A stretch of 64,000 bases of DNA from JACVRM01 sp963755085 (GCA_963755085.1 CAVWIN010000029.1:23940-87939), one strand, 5' to 3'. Shown: positions 33,017-42,060, counted from the first letter of the stretch. Program-made: numbers and translations. Notes: a model not told the origin generated them from the letters alone.

Positions 33017-36000
33017 ATGGCCGAGCTTCCGAGCGGGACCGTCACTTTCCTGTTCACGGACATCGAGGGATCGACTCGGCTGCTCAAGCAACTCGGGGAG
33101 GGCTACGGAGCCGTCCTCGACGAACACTGCCGTCTCCTCCGGGAGGCAGTCGAGGCTCGCACCGGCCGCGAGGTCGACACGCAGGGCGACTCGTTCTTCT
33201 TCGCCTTCGCTCGCGCCAATGCGGCCATCGCAGCCGCTGCCGCAGCCCAGCGCTCCCTGGCCGGCCACGACTGGCCTGACGGTGGGGAGGTTCGGGTGCG
33301 CATGGGCCTGCACACCGGCGAGCCGGCCGTCGGCGAAGAGCGGTACGTCGGGCTGGGCGTGCATCGCGCTGCCCGTATCGGGGCGGCGGCGCACGGCGGC
33401 CAGGTGCTGCTGTCGAGCGCGACGCACGAGCTGGTCGAGGACGATGCCGGGGACGTGTCTGTGCGGGACCTGGGCGCGTATCGGCTCAAGGACATCGACC
33501 GTCCCGAACGGCTGTTCCAGCTCGACATCGAAGGCCTCCGGACGGACTTCCCGCCGCTCAATGCGGAGAAGGTCGCGGAGCCGCACCCGGTGCGTCGCCG
33601 GGCGCTCCTGCTGTCCGCGCTGGCGGGAGTCATCGCCGCCGCGGTCGCGATCCCGATCTTCGCCTTCGGACAGGGAGGCGGCGGAGGTCAGATCAAGGCC
33701 GTAGGGGGCGACTCGGTCGGCTTCATCGACGCCGGCTCGAACCGGCTCGTCGGGGAGGTCGCCCTCCGTACGGCACCCGGCCACATTGCCGTGGGCAAGG
33801 GGGCGGTCTGGGTCACAAATGCCGACGGCGACAGCGTGTCGCGCATCGATCCGGTCAAAATGAGCCTCGTCCAGACGATTACCGTGGGCTCGGGGCCTAG
33901 TGGAATCACGACCGGGTGCGGCGCGGTGTGGGTGGCCAACAGCCAGGACGGCACCGTCTCGCGGATCGACCCCACGACGAACACCGTCGTGCAGTCGATC
34001 AACGTCGGGAACGGCCCGGTCGGCATCAAATGCGCCGCGGGCTCGGTCTGGGTCGCGAACACAGGCGACGGCACGATCACGCGAATCGATCCCGATAGCG
34101 GCAAGCCCGGCAAGCGGCTTCCCATTGCCGCGACCGAGCTCACCTACGGCGCCGGAACGCTGTGGGCGAGTGACAGGACGGGAGGGCGTGTGGTACGCAT
34201 CGATCCGAGCACGGGACGCGTGCAGCCGATCCAGGTCGGGAACGGCCCCTCGGGTATCGCCTTTGGCAGCGGGGCCGCCTGGGTGGCGAACAGCCTCGAC
34301 GGGACGGTCTCGCGCATCGATCCGGCCACGAACGTCGCCCAGACATTCGCGGTCGGGAACGGCCCGTCGGCGATCGCCGCAGGCGTGGGTGGCATCTGGG
34401 TGAGCAACCGGTTCGACGGCACGGTGGCGCATATCGATCCGAGCACGAACCGCCCGCGACAGATCGGTGTCGGGAACCAGCCGCAGGGGGTGGCGGTCTC
34501 AGGCGGCAACGTGCTGGTCAGCGTCGGCCCGTCCGGCGCCGGCCACCGCGGCGGCCGGTTGACCGTGCGGATGAACCGGACACTCGACTCGATCGACCCG
34601 GCCGTCGCCTACGACTCGACCTCGTGGCCCATCCTGCGCATGACGAACGACGGCCTGGTTACGTACAACCAGGCCAGCGGATTCGCCGGAACCCAGCTCG
34701 TGCCGGACCTGGCGGTCTCGCTCCCGCAGCCGACCGACGGCGGCAGGACGTACACGTTCCAGCTGCGACCCGGCATCCGCTATTCGACCGGCCGGCCGGT
34801 CAGGGCGTCCGACGTTCGCTCCGCGTTCGAACGTGTGATCAAGATCGGGAAGTACTCGGTGCCGTCCTACTACGAGGGCATCGTCGGCGCGAAGCGCTGC
34901 GAGCGGAATCCGAGGCGGTGCGACCTCTCACAGGGCATCGTGGCGAACGACGCCGACAAGACCGTGACGTTTCATCTCGCCGCGCCCGACCCGGAGTTCC
35001 TCTACAAGCTGACGCTCCGATTCGCAAGCGTCGTGCCGGCGGGAACGCAGTCGAAGGCGGCCGTCACCCATCCGCTGCCGGCGACCGGCCCGTACATGAT
35101 TGCGAGCTACCGGCCGGGGCACGTGCTCAGGCTCGTGCGCAACCCGTACTTCCACGAGTGGTCTCAGGCCGCGCAGCCCGACGGCTATCCGGACGAGATC
35201 GTCTTCCAGATCGGCGGCACGCCGGACGCCGATGTGAAAAGCGTGGTCAACGGCAGAGCGGACGCCTTCAGCACCGCCCAGTCGGAGAACGCGCCTTCCG
35301 AGCGGCTGCTGCGCTTCCTCAAGCTCCACTACGCCAGCCAGGTGCACTCGAACCCGCAGCCGGCGACGATCGCCCTCTTCCTCAACACGCGCCTCGCGCC
35401 CTTCAACCGGTTGGATGTGCGCAGGGCGCTGAACTACGCGGCCGACCGCGCAGCGGCGGTACAGGTTGCCGGAGGGGCGGACGTCGCCCGGGCGACCTGC
35501 CAGATCCTGCCGCCGCACTTCCCGGGCTACTCGCCGTACTGTCCCTGGAACCCAGGCGCGACAACGCAAAACACTGCGGCTCCGGATCTCGCGAAGGCAA
35601 ACGCCCTCGTCACTGCCTCCGGCACACGCGGCATGAAAGTCACCTTCTGGTCCTGGGCCGATCTCGGAGGCTTCGGGCCGTACGCCGTCAAACTGCTCCG
35701 CTCGCTCGGCTATGTCGTTTCGATGAAGGTCTCCGGCGATCCCTACTTCGGCATCGTCGGCGACTCGCGCACCAAGGCGCAGATCGGGACGAACGAATGG
35801 ATCTCCGACTATCCCGCGGCTTCCGGCTTCCTCAACGCCATCTTCAGCTGCGATGCGTTTGTACGCGATAGCCCCTTGAATCTGAACGATTCGGAGTTCT
35901 GCGACCGGGGCCTCGACCGGCAGATCAAGAGGGCCCTGACCGAGCAGGCCACGAACCCCGACGCCGCGCGTGGACTGTGGGAACGGGTCGACCGGCAGAC

Positions 36001-36130
36001 CGTCGACCAGGCACCGTGGGTGCCGCTCGTCAACCCGCAGACGATCGACGTGCTCTCGAAGCGCGTCGGCAACTACCAGTACAGCCCCAACGGACTCGGC
36101 ATGGCGTTCGACCAGCTCTGGGTGCGGTAG
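33017..36130 (+). CDS. Nucleotide cyclase - TM - beta-propeller - SBP_bac_5 fusion, candidate transmembrane receptor
   Basis: A 1037-residue protein with four parts. Residues 5-170 are a class III adenylate/guanylate cyclase domain: Asp15 in FTDIEGST and Asp58 in TQGDSFFFAF are the metal ligands, and Arg120 in VHRAARI is the transition-state Arg. The positions that normally read base identity carry Asp54 and Arg109 instead of Lys and Asp, and Asn is replaced by His116, so the product cannot be told. Residues 196-217 are one transmembrane helix. Residues about 225-510 are a YncE/NHL-like propeller with repeats such as GAVWVANSQDGTVSRIDP. Residues about 514-1037 are an oligopeptide-binding type SBP (DLAVSLPQPTDGGRTYTFQLRPGIRYSTGRPVRASDV). 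No ABC permease is nearby, so the binding domain is probably a receptor. Confidence 0.88.
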   Translation: MAELPSGTVTFLFTDIEGSTRLLKQLGEGYGAVLDEHCRLLREAVEARTGREVDTQGDSFFFAFARANAAIAAAAAAQRSLAGHDWPDGGEVRVRMGLHTGEPAVGEERYVGLGVHRAARIGAAAHGGQVLLSSATHELVEDDAGDVSVRDLGAYRLKDIDRPERLFQLDIEGLRTDFPPLNAEKVAEPHPVRRRALLLSALAGVIAAAVAIPIFAFGQGGGGGQIKAVGGDSVGFIDAGSNRLVGEVALRTAPGHIAVGKGAVWVTNADGDSVSRIDPVKMSLVQTITVGSGPSGITTGCGAVWVANSQDGTVSRIDPTTNTVVQSINVGNGPVGIKCAAGSVWVANTGDGTITRIDPDSGKPGKRLPIAATELTYGAGTLWASDRTGGRVVRIDPSTGRVQPIQVGNGPSGIAFGSGAAWVANSLDGTVSRIDPATNVAQTFAVGNGPSAIAAGVGGIWVSNRFDGTVAHIDPSTNRPRQIGVGNQPQGVAVSGGNVLVSVGPSGAGHRGGRLTVRMNRTLDSIDPAVAYDSTSWPILRMTNDGLVTYNQASGFAGTQLVPDLAVSLPQPTDGGRTYTFQLRPGIRYSTGRPVRASDVRSAFERVIKIGKYSVPSYYEGIVGAKRCERNPRRCDLSQGIVANDADKTVTFHLAAPDPEFLYKLTLRFASVVPAGTQSKAAVTHPLPATGPYMIASYRPGHVLRLVRNPYFHEWSQAAQPDGYPDEIVFQIGGTPDADVKSVVNGRADAFSTAQSENAPSERLLRFLKLHYASQVHSNPQPATIALFLNTRLAPFNRLDVRRALNYAADRAAAVQVAGGADVARATCQILPPHFPGYSPYCPWNPGATTQNTAAPDLAKANALVTASGTRGMKVTFWSWADLGGFGPYAVKLLRSLGYVVSMKVSGDPYFGIVGDSRTKAQIGTNEWISDYPAASGFLNAIFSCDAFVRDSPLNLNDSEFCDRGLDRQIKRALTEQATNPDAARGLWERVDRQTVDQAPWVPLVNPQTIDVLSKRVGNYQYSPNGLGMAFDQLWVR

Positions 36131-36132
36131 CG

Positions 36133-36151
36133 GGCGGCCCCGAGGGCCGCC
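36133..36151 (+). terminator. GC hairpin after the cyclase fusion gene
   Basis: An 8-bp stem (GGCGGCCC / GGGCCGCC) with a 3-nt loop starts 2 nt after the stop. It lies immediately before the -10 box of the helicase gene. No U-tract is present. Confidence 0.5.
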
Positions 36152-36153
36152 GC

Positions 36154-36159
36154 TAGCAT
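36154..36159 (+). promoter_or_regulatory. -10 box of a leaderless promoter
   Basis: TAGCAT ends 7 nt before ATG 36167 of the helicase gene. No ribosome binding site is present. Confidence 0.45.
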
Positions 36160-36166
36160 CGACTCG

Positions 36167-38315
36167 ATGGCCGTCGCGACCCCCGATCAGTACCTGGCCG
36201 ACCTCAACGAGGCCCAGCGCGAGGCGGTGCTGACCACCGAGGGGCCGCTGCTCGTCATCGCGGGCGCCGGCTCCGGCAAGACGCGCGTGCTCACGTACCG
36301 GGTCGCTCACCTCATCAACGCGATGGGCGTGAAGCCGAACGAGATCCTGGCGATCACGTTCACGAACAAGGCGGCGGCGGAGATGCGCACGCGGCTCGAC
36401 GACCTGATCGGCGAGCAGGCGCGGCGCCTCTGGGTGATGACCTTCCACGCCGCCTGCGGCCGCATGCTGCGCGCGGAATCGGCGCGGCTCGGCTACCGGT
36501 CGAACTTCACGATCTACGACCAGGCCGACCAGGTGCGGCTCGTCAAGCAGTGCCTCGAGGATCTCGAGCGCGACCCGAAGCGCTTCGTCCCGCGCGGCGT
36601 GCACGCGGCGATCTCGAACGCGAAGAACGAGCTCGTGTCGCCGGCGATGTACAAGGAGCGGGTCGCCTCGTTCTTCGACCAGACGGTCGCCGAGGTGTAC
36701 GAGCTGTACCAGCAGCGGCTGTTCTCCTCGAACGCCGTGGATTTCGACGACATGCTCATGCTGACAGTCGACGTGCTCGAGCGGTTCCCGGAGGCGCGCG
36801 AGCGGTGGCAGAAGGCGTTCCGATACGTGCTCGTCGACGAGTACCAGGACACGAACCACGCGCAGTACCGGCTGCTCCAGCTTCTAGCTGGAAAACACGG
36901 GAATCTGTGCAGCGTGGGCGACCCGGACCAGGCGATTTTTTCGTTCCGCGGCGCGGACATCCGCAACATCGTCGAGTTCGAAAAGGACTTCCCCGGGACG
37001 CGCGTGATCCCGCTCGAGCAGAACTACCGCTCGACGAACACGATCCTGCGCGCGGCCAACCACGTGATCGCGCACAACACGGAGCGCAAGGAGAAGAACC
37101 TCTTCTCCGACCTCGGCGAGGGCGAGGCCGTGCGGGCCCTCGAGACAGAGGACGAGCACGCCGAGGCGCGCTTCGTCGCCGCGCAGATCGCCCGGCTGGT
37201 CGAGGAGGGCGAGAACGGCTCCGAGATCGCGGTCTTCTACCGGACGAACGCGCAGTCGCGCGTCCTGGAGGACGTGCTCGTCCGCCAGGACGTCGCCTAC
37301 CAGGTGATCGGCGGGCCGCGCTTCTACGAGCGCGCGGAGATCAAGGACGCCGTCGCCTACCTGCAGGTGCTCGACAACCCGGCCGACGCGGTCTCGCTCC
37401 AGCGGATCGCGAACCGGCCGCGCCGCGGGATCGGCGACACGACCCTGGGCCGCCTCGCCGGCACACGCGGACGCGATGGGCGTCACGCTGTTCGAGACGC
37501 TCGACCGCGCCGAGGAGGCCGGCGTCTCCGGCGCGCCGCTCCGCAACGTGCAGGGGCTCTGGACGCTGCTCCAGTCGCTGCAGGCCGCCGCGCGCGAGCT
37601 CACCGTCCCGGAGATCGTCGAGCGCGTGCTCGAGGACTCGGGCTATCTCGATTCGCTCGACGCCGAGCGGACGATCGAGGCGCAGGGCCGGATGGAGAAC
37701 CTGCGCGAGCTCGTCGGCGTCACGCAGGAGTACCAGGCCTCCGCGGCCGAGCCGAGCCTCTCGAACTTCCTCCAGGAGATCTCGCTCTACTCCGACCAGG
37801 ACGCGCTGCGCGACCGTGAGTCGCTCGTCACGCTGATGACGCTCCACAACGCGAAGGGCCTCGAGTTCAAGAGCGTCTTCATGATCGGGATGGAGGAGGG
37901 GATCTTCCCGCATTCGCGGTCGATCGAGGAGAACACGCTCGAGGAGGAGCGGCGCCTCTGCTACGTGGGCATGACCCGGGCGCAGGAACGGCTGACGATG
38001 ACGCACGCGACCACGCGGGCGCTGTACGGCAACCGCTCGTACAACCTGCCCTCGCGCTTCCTCGACGAGCTGCCGGGGGACGGCGTCGAGCGCGAGCGGC
38101 TGCGGCCCGCCTCGTGGGCGTCCTACGGCGCCAGGTCGTTCGTCCCGAAGACCGAGCTGCCCGACCTATCCACCGGGGACAGCGTCCGCCACGGGACGCT
38201 CGGCGAGGGCGTCGTCCTCCGCGTCGAGCCCGGCGGCGTCGTGACCGTGCGCTTCGCGCAGGACGGCGCGGAGCGGCGGCTGATGCTCGAGTACGCGCCC
38301 CTCGAGCGGATCTAG
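36167..38315 (+). pseudogene. pcrA: UvrD/PcrA superfamily 1 DNA helicase (frameshifted)
   Basis: All helicase motifs are present. Motif I is VIAGAGSGKTRV, Ia AITFTNKAAAEM, II LVDEYQDTN, III GDPDQAIFSFRGAD, IV LEQNYRST, V TLMTLHNAKGLEFKSVF and VI RRLCYVGMTRAQERL. The first part reads from 36167 to about 37460. The rest, from AAHADAMGVTLFETLDRAEE to the stop at 38315, is in the +1 frame. One extra G in GCCGGCAC (37457-37464) explains the break. The restored length is about 715 residues, normal for PcrA. It unwinds DNA in repair and replication restart. A helicase this important is unlikely to be truly broken, so an assembly error is the simplest explanation. The C-terminal TLGEGVVLRVEPGGVVTVRF is the usual RNA-polymerase-binding Tudor-like tail. 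Confidence 0.88.
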
Positions 38316-38981
38316 ACCGGAAGCCGCGCTCCGCGGACTGTCCACTCGGAGCGTGGCAAGGCCGTGCGCCTGAACTTCGGCCAGTCCTTGCTCGTACGCG
38401 AGGACGACGGCCTGCGCGCGGCTGTGGACGCCCAGCTTGGCCAGGGTGCGCTGGATGTGGCCGCTGACCGTCTTCGGGCTGATGAAGAGCCTCGCCGCGA
38501 TGTCGGATTGACTCAGACCGCTCGCGAGCAGGCCCAGGACCTCGCGTTCGCGCGTCGTCAACGACGGCTCCGTCGCCCCTCCGGCCGCCGCCGCCCCGGT
38601 CCGCGTCACGCGGCGAAGGACGGCTCGCACGCGCGCGCGGAGCTCGTCAGGCTCGAACGGCTTGACGATGTAGTCGTCGGCGCCGAGCAGCAGCCCGGCG
38701 ACCCTGTCCGCGGACGTCGTCCGCTCCGCCGAGAGGAAGATGACCGCAATTTCCTGGCCATACTCGTCGCGGAGCTCACCGCAGACCTCGTAGCCGCCGA
38801 TCTCGGGGAGGTCAACTTCGAGCAGGACGACCGAGGGGCGAACGCGCGCTGCGAGCTCCAGCGCCTCGGGACCGGTCGCGGCAGCGACGGGGTTGCCGAT
38901 CCTCGCGACCAGTTCGGCCAGGCGCACGCGCTCGACGGGGTCGCCGTCCGCGATCAGAATAGGCACTGCAGCGCTGCTCAT
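38166..38981 (-). CDS. Atypical response regulator (REC with Glu at the phosphosite, LuxR-type HTH)
   Basis: A 271-residue protein. Residues 5-125 are a receiver domain: ILIADGDP has lost one acidic residue, and SVVLLEVDLPEIGG has Glu55 where the phosphoacceptor Asp is expected, while the Lys of DYIVKPFEPDELRARV is present. Residues about 150-210 are a LuxR-type HTH (LTTREREVLGLLASGLSQSDIAARLFISPKTVSGHIQRTLAKLGVHSRAQAV). The last 50 residues lie antisense to the helicase 3' end and look non-conserved. ATG 38981 is chosen because GGGAG precedes it; an in-frame ATG 33 nt earlier lacks one. The protein is probably active without phosphorylation or controlled otherwise. Confidence 0.8.
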   Translation of the reverse strand: MSSAAVPILIADGDPVERVRLAELVARIGNPVAAATGPEALELAARVRPSVVLLEVDLPEIGGYEVCGELRDEYGQEIAVIFLSAERTTSADRVAGLLLGADDYIVKPFEPDELRARVRAVLRRVTRTGAAAAGGATEPSLTTREREVLGLLASGLSQSDIAARLFISPKTVSGHIQRTLAKLGVHSRAQAVVLAYEQGLAEVQAHGLATLRVDSPRSAASGLDPLEGRVLEHQPPLRAVLREAHGHDAAGLDAEDDALAERPVADAVPGG

Positions 38982-39352
38982 CTTCGCTCCCACTCCCTGA
39001 GCAAGTTGTACCACGTTCGCGGCGGTTTACTCAATGTTTCCGCGGCCGTTGCCCAGGCGCGTCCTGCGTCAATTGCAGTAGCCGCAAACACTGGAAATGC
39101 CCTCTTCTCGCCGTTGCCCGGAGACCCTACCTTCGTATGGACGACTGGCGGTCGTCCGGGAGATGCAGGGACTTTCGACTGCAGGGACTTCGACGGTTCA
39201 GGAGGAGGCTGAGCCGAATCGCGCACGACCGCGAATGCGCAACGAACCCTTCGAGAGACAAGGGAGGTGCGGCTAGGCAACTGCGGACGGCGTCGCCGGA
39301 GCGAGTGCAGGCGGACGCCGATTTCTTGACCTAATGGATATAGGGAGGAACT
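38982..39352. other. 371-bp intergenic region with divergent promoters
   Basis: This stretch separates the atypical response regulator (minus) from the repeat-containing secreted protein (plus) and is clearly less GC-rich than its neighbours. It must carry both promoters. Next to the plus-strand gene lie TTGACC (39327-39332) and GGATAT (39337-39342), too close together to be a -35/-10 pair, then GGGAGGAA as ribosome binding site. An imperfect 16-nt tandem repeat lies at 39165-39196. A 65-codon open frame (39137-39334) has no start signal or recognisable composition and is not called. Confidence 0.5.
39165..39196 (+). repeat. Imperfect 16-bp tandem duplication
   Basis: GCAGGGACTTTCGACT (39165-39180) is followed at once by GCAGGGACTTCGACGG (39181-39196). 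The first twelve or so bases are shared apart from one extra T. It could be a regulator site or a replication slip. No function is shown. Confidence 0.5.
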
Positions 39353-41557
39353 GTGGCAAGCAAATATCTTGGCCCTCCAGGCGGGAAGCGGAGGCGGCGC
39401 TTGTTCCTGCTGCTGCCGGTGGCGGCTATAGCGGCATTGGTGCTTGGGCTGACAGCGTCGAGCGCCTCGATCACCACCGATTCGGGCTTCGAGAGCGCTG
39501 ACGGCAACCTCGCCGTCAACTCGACGTTTGACTGGAACGGCTTCAGCCCGGTCAACTACCTGCCGTCGCCGTCGGCGACGCCGACGCGGCAGGCGGACAA
39601 GGTTGCGAGTGGCTTCACGTTCAAGGGACTCGAGGACTGGCAGGCAACTACCAGCGACAACGGGTTCGCCGGCGGCGTGAAGCAGGACCTCAACTGTGCA
39701 CAGGTGAAGGGGACGAAGGCGCCGAACAAGGATGACCTCAAGCGCATCTACGTCTCGCACAACGTCGGTACCAACGGGCACGTCTACCTGCAGTTGGCGT
39801 GGGTGCGGATCCCGCAGAACACGACCTCGGCCTCGGCGCATGTCGGGTTCGAGTTCAACCAGGGGACGACCGCCTGCCCCGTCGCCAACCAGGCTGACGG
39901 GCTCGTCCAGCGGACGGCTGGCGACATGTTGATCGTGTACGACTTCGCCGGCAGCACCACCGACAACCCGATCCTGACGGTTCGACGGTGGGTCACGTCG
40001 GGCACGTGCGAGATCGGCAGCGACAGCCCGCCCTGCTGGGGGCCGGCGACCGACCTGACCGCCTCCGGCTTTGCCGAGGCGAAGGTGAACACGACCGCGA
40101 CGGCATCGGACGCGCTTACCCCACCCGCGCTGACCTCGACCACCGGAGCGTCGACCACTGAGACGCTGGGGTTGAACGAGTTCGGTGAGGCGGGGATCGA
40201 CCTGACCGCCGCGAACATCTTCGATTCGACCACCTGCACCTCCTTCGGGCAGGTGGAAGGCGTCAGCCGCAGCTCCGGCAACTCCGGCCAGGCGGCGATG
40301 GAGGACCTCGTTGGTCCGGGTCACATCCGGATCTCGAACTGCGGTGAGGTCAAGATCATCAAGCACACCGACCCGCGAGGGCTGAACCAGAACTTCAGCT
40401 TCACCTCCAACCTGGCGGGGAGCCAGCTGAGCTGCACCCAGTCGACGGCGACCAGCTTCACGCTGAACGACAACGGCAACACCAATAGCGACAGCTCAGC
40501 CAACACGCAGGACTGCACGAACGTCCCGGCGGGCAGCTACACCGTCACCGAGGGCAGCGACCCGAGCGGCTTCTCGTTGGAGAGCCTCTCCTGCGACCCG
40601 TCGAGCGGTACGAGCAAGGGCGTTCAAGACGGCACGATCCCGAAACAGGCCAACATCACGCTCGCTGCTGACGGCGTGGTCACCTGCACCTACACGAACA
40701 AGCTCCTGGTCGGTGAGGTCAAGATCATCAAGCACACCGACCCGCGGGGCCTGAACCAGAACTTCAGCTTCACCTCCGACCTGGCGGGGAGCCTGATCAA
40801 CTGCACGACCGACACGACGCCGGCGAGCTTCACCCTCAACGACAACGGCAACACCAACAGCGACAACGCAGCCAACACCGAGGACTGCACGAACGTTCCG
40901 GTGGGCAGCTATACCGTCACCGAGGGCGCTAACCCTGCCAACTTCGTGCTCGAGAGCCTCTCCTGCACGGCGACGGGAGCGGGTTCCAGCGGTGCTCAGG
41001 ACGGCACGATCGCCAAACAGGCCAACATCACGCTCGCTGCTGACGGCGTGGTCACCTGCACCTACACGAACAAGCAGCAGCTCGGGGCGATCAAGATCAC
41101 CAAGACGTCGATCAAGGGAACGGCACTCGCCGGGGCGAAGTTCTCGATCACCTCCGGCGGGACCGCGATCAGCGGGAGCCCGTTCACGACGAACGCCAAT
41201 GGTGTGATCTGCGTCGACAACCTGTCGTTCGCCGACTATGTGGTCACGGAGATCTCCGCTCCGGACGGATACCAGATCAACGACGCGACGGCGCACACCG
41301 TCACCGTTGGAAGCAACGCCACCTGCCCGAACGCGAGCACGGGTGCGTCGCTCTCCTTCGACGACACCCCGCTGACCGACATCGCGGCCTCGGCGCACTC
41401 CGAGGCAGTAGGCGGCACACAGTCCACGGTCACCTGCGTGGACGGCGACGGCCACAACGTAGGGAACAGCCCGCAGGGCCTGTCCGAGTCGCCCGCAGTC
41501 GCGGCCACCGGCCTGCCTCCGGGGACGTACACGTGCACGATCGTGGTGGATCCGTAA
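39353..41557 (+). CDS. Large secreted surface protein with two 123-residue repeats and a SpaA-like domain
   Basis: A 734-residue protein. GTG 39353 follows GGGAGGAA. Residues 1-38 are a long Arg/Lys-rich signal sequence (KRRRRLFLLLPVAAIAALVLGLTA). Residues about 45-330 are a beta-rich Asn/Thr-rich domain (FEFNQGTTACP, YDFAGSTTDNPILTVRRW). Residues about 331-453 and 454-576 are near-identical repeats that start GEVKIIKHTDPRGLNQNFSFTS and end VTCTYTNK, which look like prealbumin-type Ig-like domains. Residues about 577-660 look like a SpaA/Cna-B domain (GAIKITKTSIKGTALAGAKFSI, ITSGGTAI, YVVTEISAPDGYQ). There is no LPXTG motif or C-terminal anchor, so retention on the cell is unclear. It may be a surface adhesin or an extracellular matrix protein. 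Confidence 0.8.
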   Translation: MASKYLGPPGGKRRRRLFLLLPVAAIAALVLGLTASSASITTDSGFESADGNLAVNSTFDWNGFSPVNYLPSPSATPTRQADKVASGFTFKGLEDWQATTSDNGFAGGVKQDLNCAQVKGTKAPNKDDLKRIYVSHNVGTNGHVYLQLAWVRIPQNTTSASAHVGFEFNQGTTACPVANQADGLVQRTAGDMLIVYDFAGSTTDNPILTVRRWVTSGTCEIGSDSPPCWGPATDLTASGFAEAKVNTTATASDALTPPALTSTTGASTTETLGLNEFGEAGIDLTAANIFDSTTCTSFGQVEGVSRSSGNSGQAAMEDLVGPGHIRISNCGEVKIIKHTDPRGLNQNFSFTSNLAGSQLSCTQSTATSFTLNDNGNTNSDSSANTQDCTNVPAGSYTVTEGSDPSGFSLESLSCDPSSGTSKGVQDGTIPKQANITLAADGVVTCTYTNKLLVGEVKIIKHTDPRGLNQNFSFTSDLAGSLINCTTDTTPASFTLNDNGNTNSDNAANTEDCTNVPVGSYTVTEGANPANFVLESLSCTATGAGSSGAQDGTIAKQANITLAADGVVTCTYTNKQQLGAIKITKTSIKGTALAGAKFSITSGGTAISGSPFTTNANGVICVDNLSFADYVVTEISAPDGYQINDATAHTVTVGSNATCPNASTGASLSFDDTPLTDIAASAHSEAVGGTQSTVTCVDGDGHNVGNSPQGLSESPAVAATGLPPGTYTCTIVVDP
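40343..41080 (+). repeat. Two in-frame 369-bp direct repeats inside the surface protein gene
   Basis: Copy 1 begins at 40343 and copy 2 at 40712, a period of 369 bp or 123 codons. The first 80 bases of both copies are almost identical (GGTGAGGTCAAGATCATCAA start both), and the shared CTCGCTGCTGACGGCGTGGT near the ends is also identical. The high DNA identity implies recent duplication or gene conversion. Such repeats can change number and alter the length of the protein. Confidence 0.9.
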
Positions 41558-41603
41558 GGGAGGGGATCCAGAAGACAAGGGGTCCGCGTAAAGCGGACGA
41601 AAC

Positions 41604-41626
41604 GGGGGCCGGCTCAGCCGGCCCCC
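41604..41626. terminator. Strong hairpin between convergent genes
   Basis: GGGGGCCGGCT pairs with AGCCGGCCCCC, leaving a loop of a few bases. It sits between the secreted protein that stops at 41557 and the minus-strand gene that stops at 41656. A smaller hairpin (GTCCGC / GCGGAC, 41582-41598) lies just before it. The arrangement suits both strands. Confidence 0.7.
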
Positions 41627-41655
41627 GCCTCGCTTCCGTGACAATGCCGCGCGCC

Positions 41656-42060
41656 CTAGGGGGCAACGGTGACGGTCGTCTCGCCGGTCTCCGTCCACTT
41701 GTTGCGGACGTACTGCGAGGCGGTCACCGAGTACGTGCCCGCGGGGAGCGTGTCGCCCGAGAGCGCGGGGATGCCGGTGATGGTGAAGCACCCGTTGGAA
41801 TCGAGGGCCGAGCCCCACGATCCGCCGGTGAACCCGACGACCACGTTGCCGAGCGACGTGTCGTATCCACAGCCGCTGACGGTGAAGTAGTCGCCGGCGT
41901 GCAGCATGTTCGGCGTGGCGGTCAGCGTGCCCGAGTAGGTTCCTGCGTTGTTCCCGTGCTTGCCCGGGCCTGCGTGGGCGGCGGCTGCGAGGAACGCAGC
42001 GACGAGGACAAGCGACACGGCGAGTGCAATGCTCGGAGTCGGAGCGGTCCTGCGGCTCAT
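41656..42060 (-). CDS. Small secreted protein with an Ig-like beta-sandwich
   Basis: A 134-residue protein. ATG 42060 follows GGAAGGAG. Residues 1-31 are a signal peptide (IALAVSLVLVAAFLAAAAHA). The mature part is Gly/Thr rich: GTYSGTLTATPNMLHAGDYFTVSGCGYD and PAGTYSVTASQYVRNKWTETGETTVTVAP, which reads as alternating beta strands. Two Cys (SGCGYD and SNGCFT) could form a disulfide. LHAGDYFTVSGCGYD resembles the start of extracellular Ig-like modules. Function is unknown. It may be part of a secreted set with the flanking genes. Confidence 0.7.
   Translation of the reverse strand: MSRRTAPTPSIALAVSLVLVAAFLAAAAHAGPGKHGNNAGTYSGTLTATPNMLHAGDYFTVSGCGYDTSLGNVVVGFTGGSWGSALDSNGCFTITGIPALSGDTLPAGTYSVTASQYVRNKWTETGETTVTVAP

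Noticed and set aside
32018..34432. An 804-codon minus-strand open frame opposite the PadR, membrane protein and cyclase genes
   Set aside because: It spans three plus-strand genes with clear domains, and its translation has no recognisable fold or start signal.
39137..39334. A 65-codon open frame before the large secreted protein
   Set aside because: There is no ribosome binding site, the composition is Arg/Ser-rich without hydrophobic pattern, and part of it consists of the 16-bp tandem repeat.
40343..41080. An insertion sequence or transposon based on the direct repeats
   Set aside because: The repeats are in frame inside one coding sequence, carry no transposase or inverted ends, and encode repeated protein domains.
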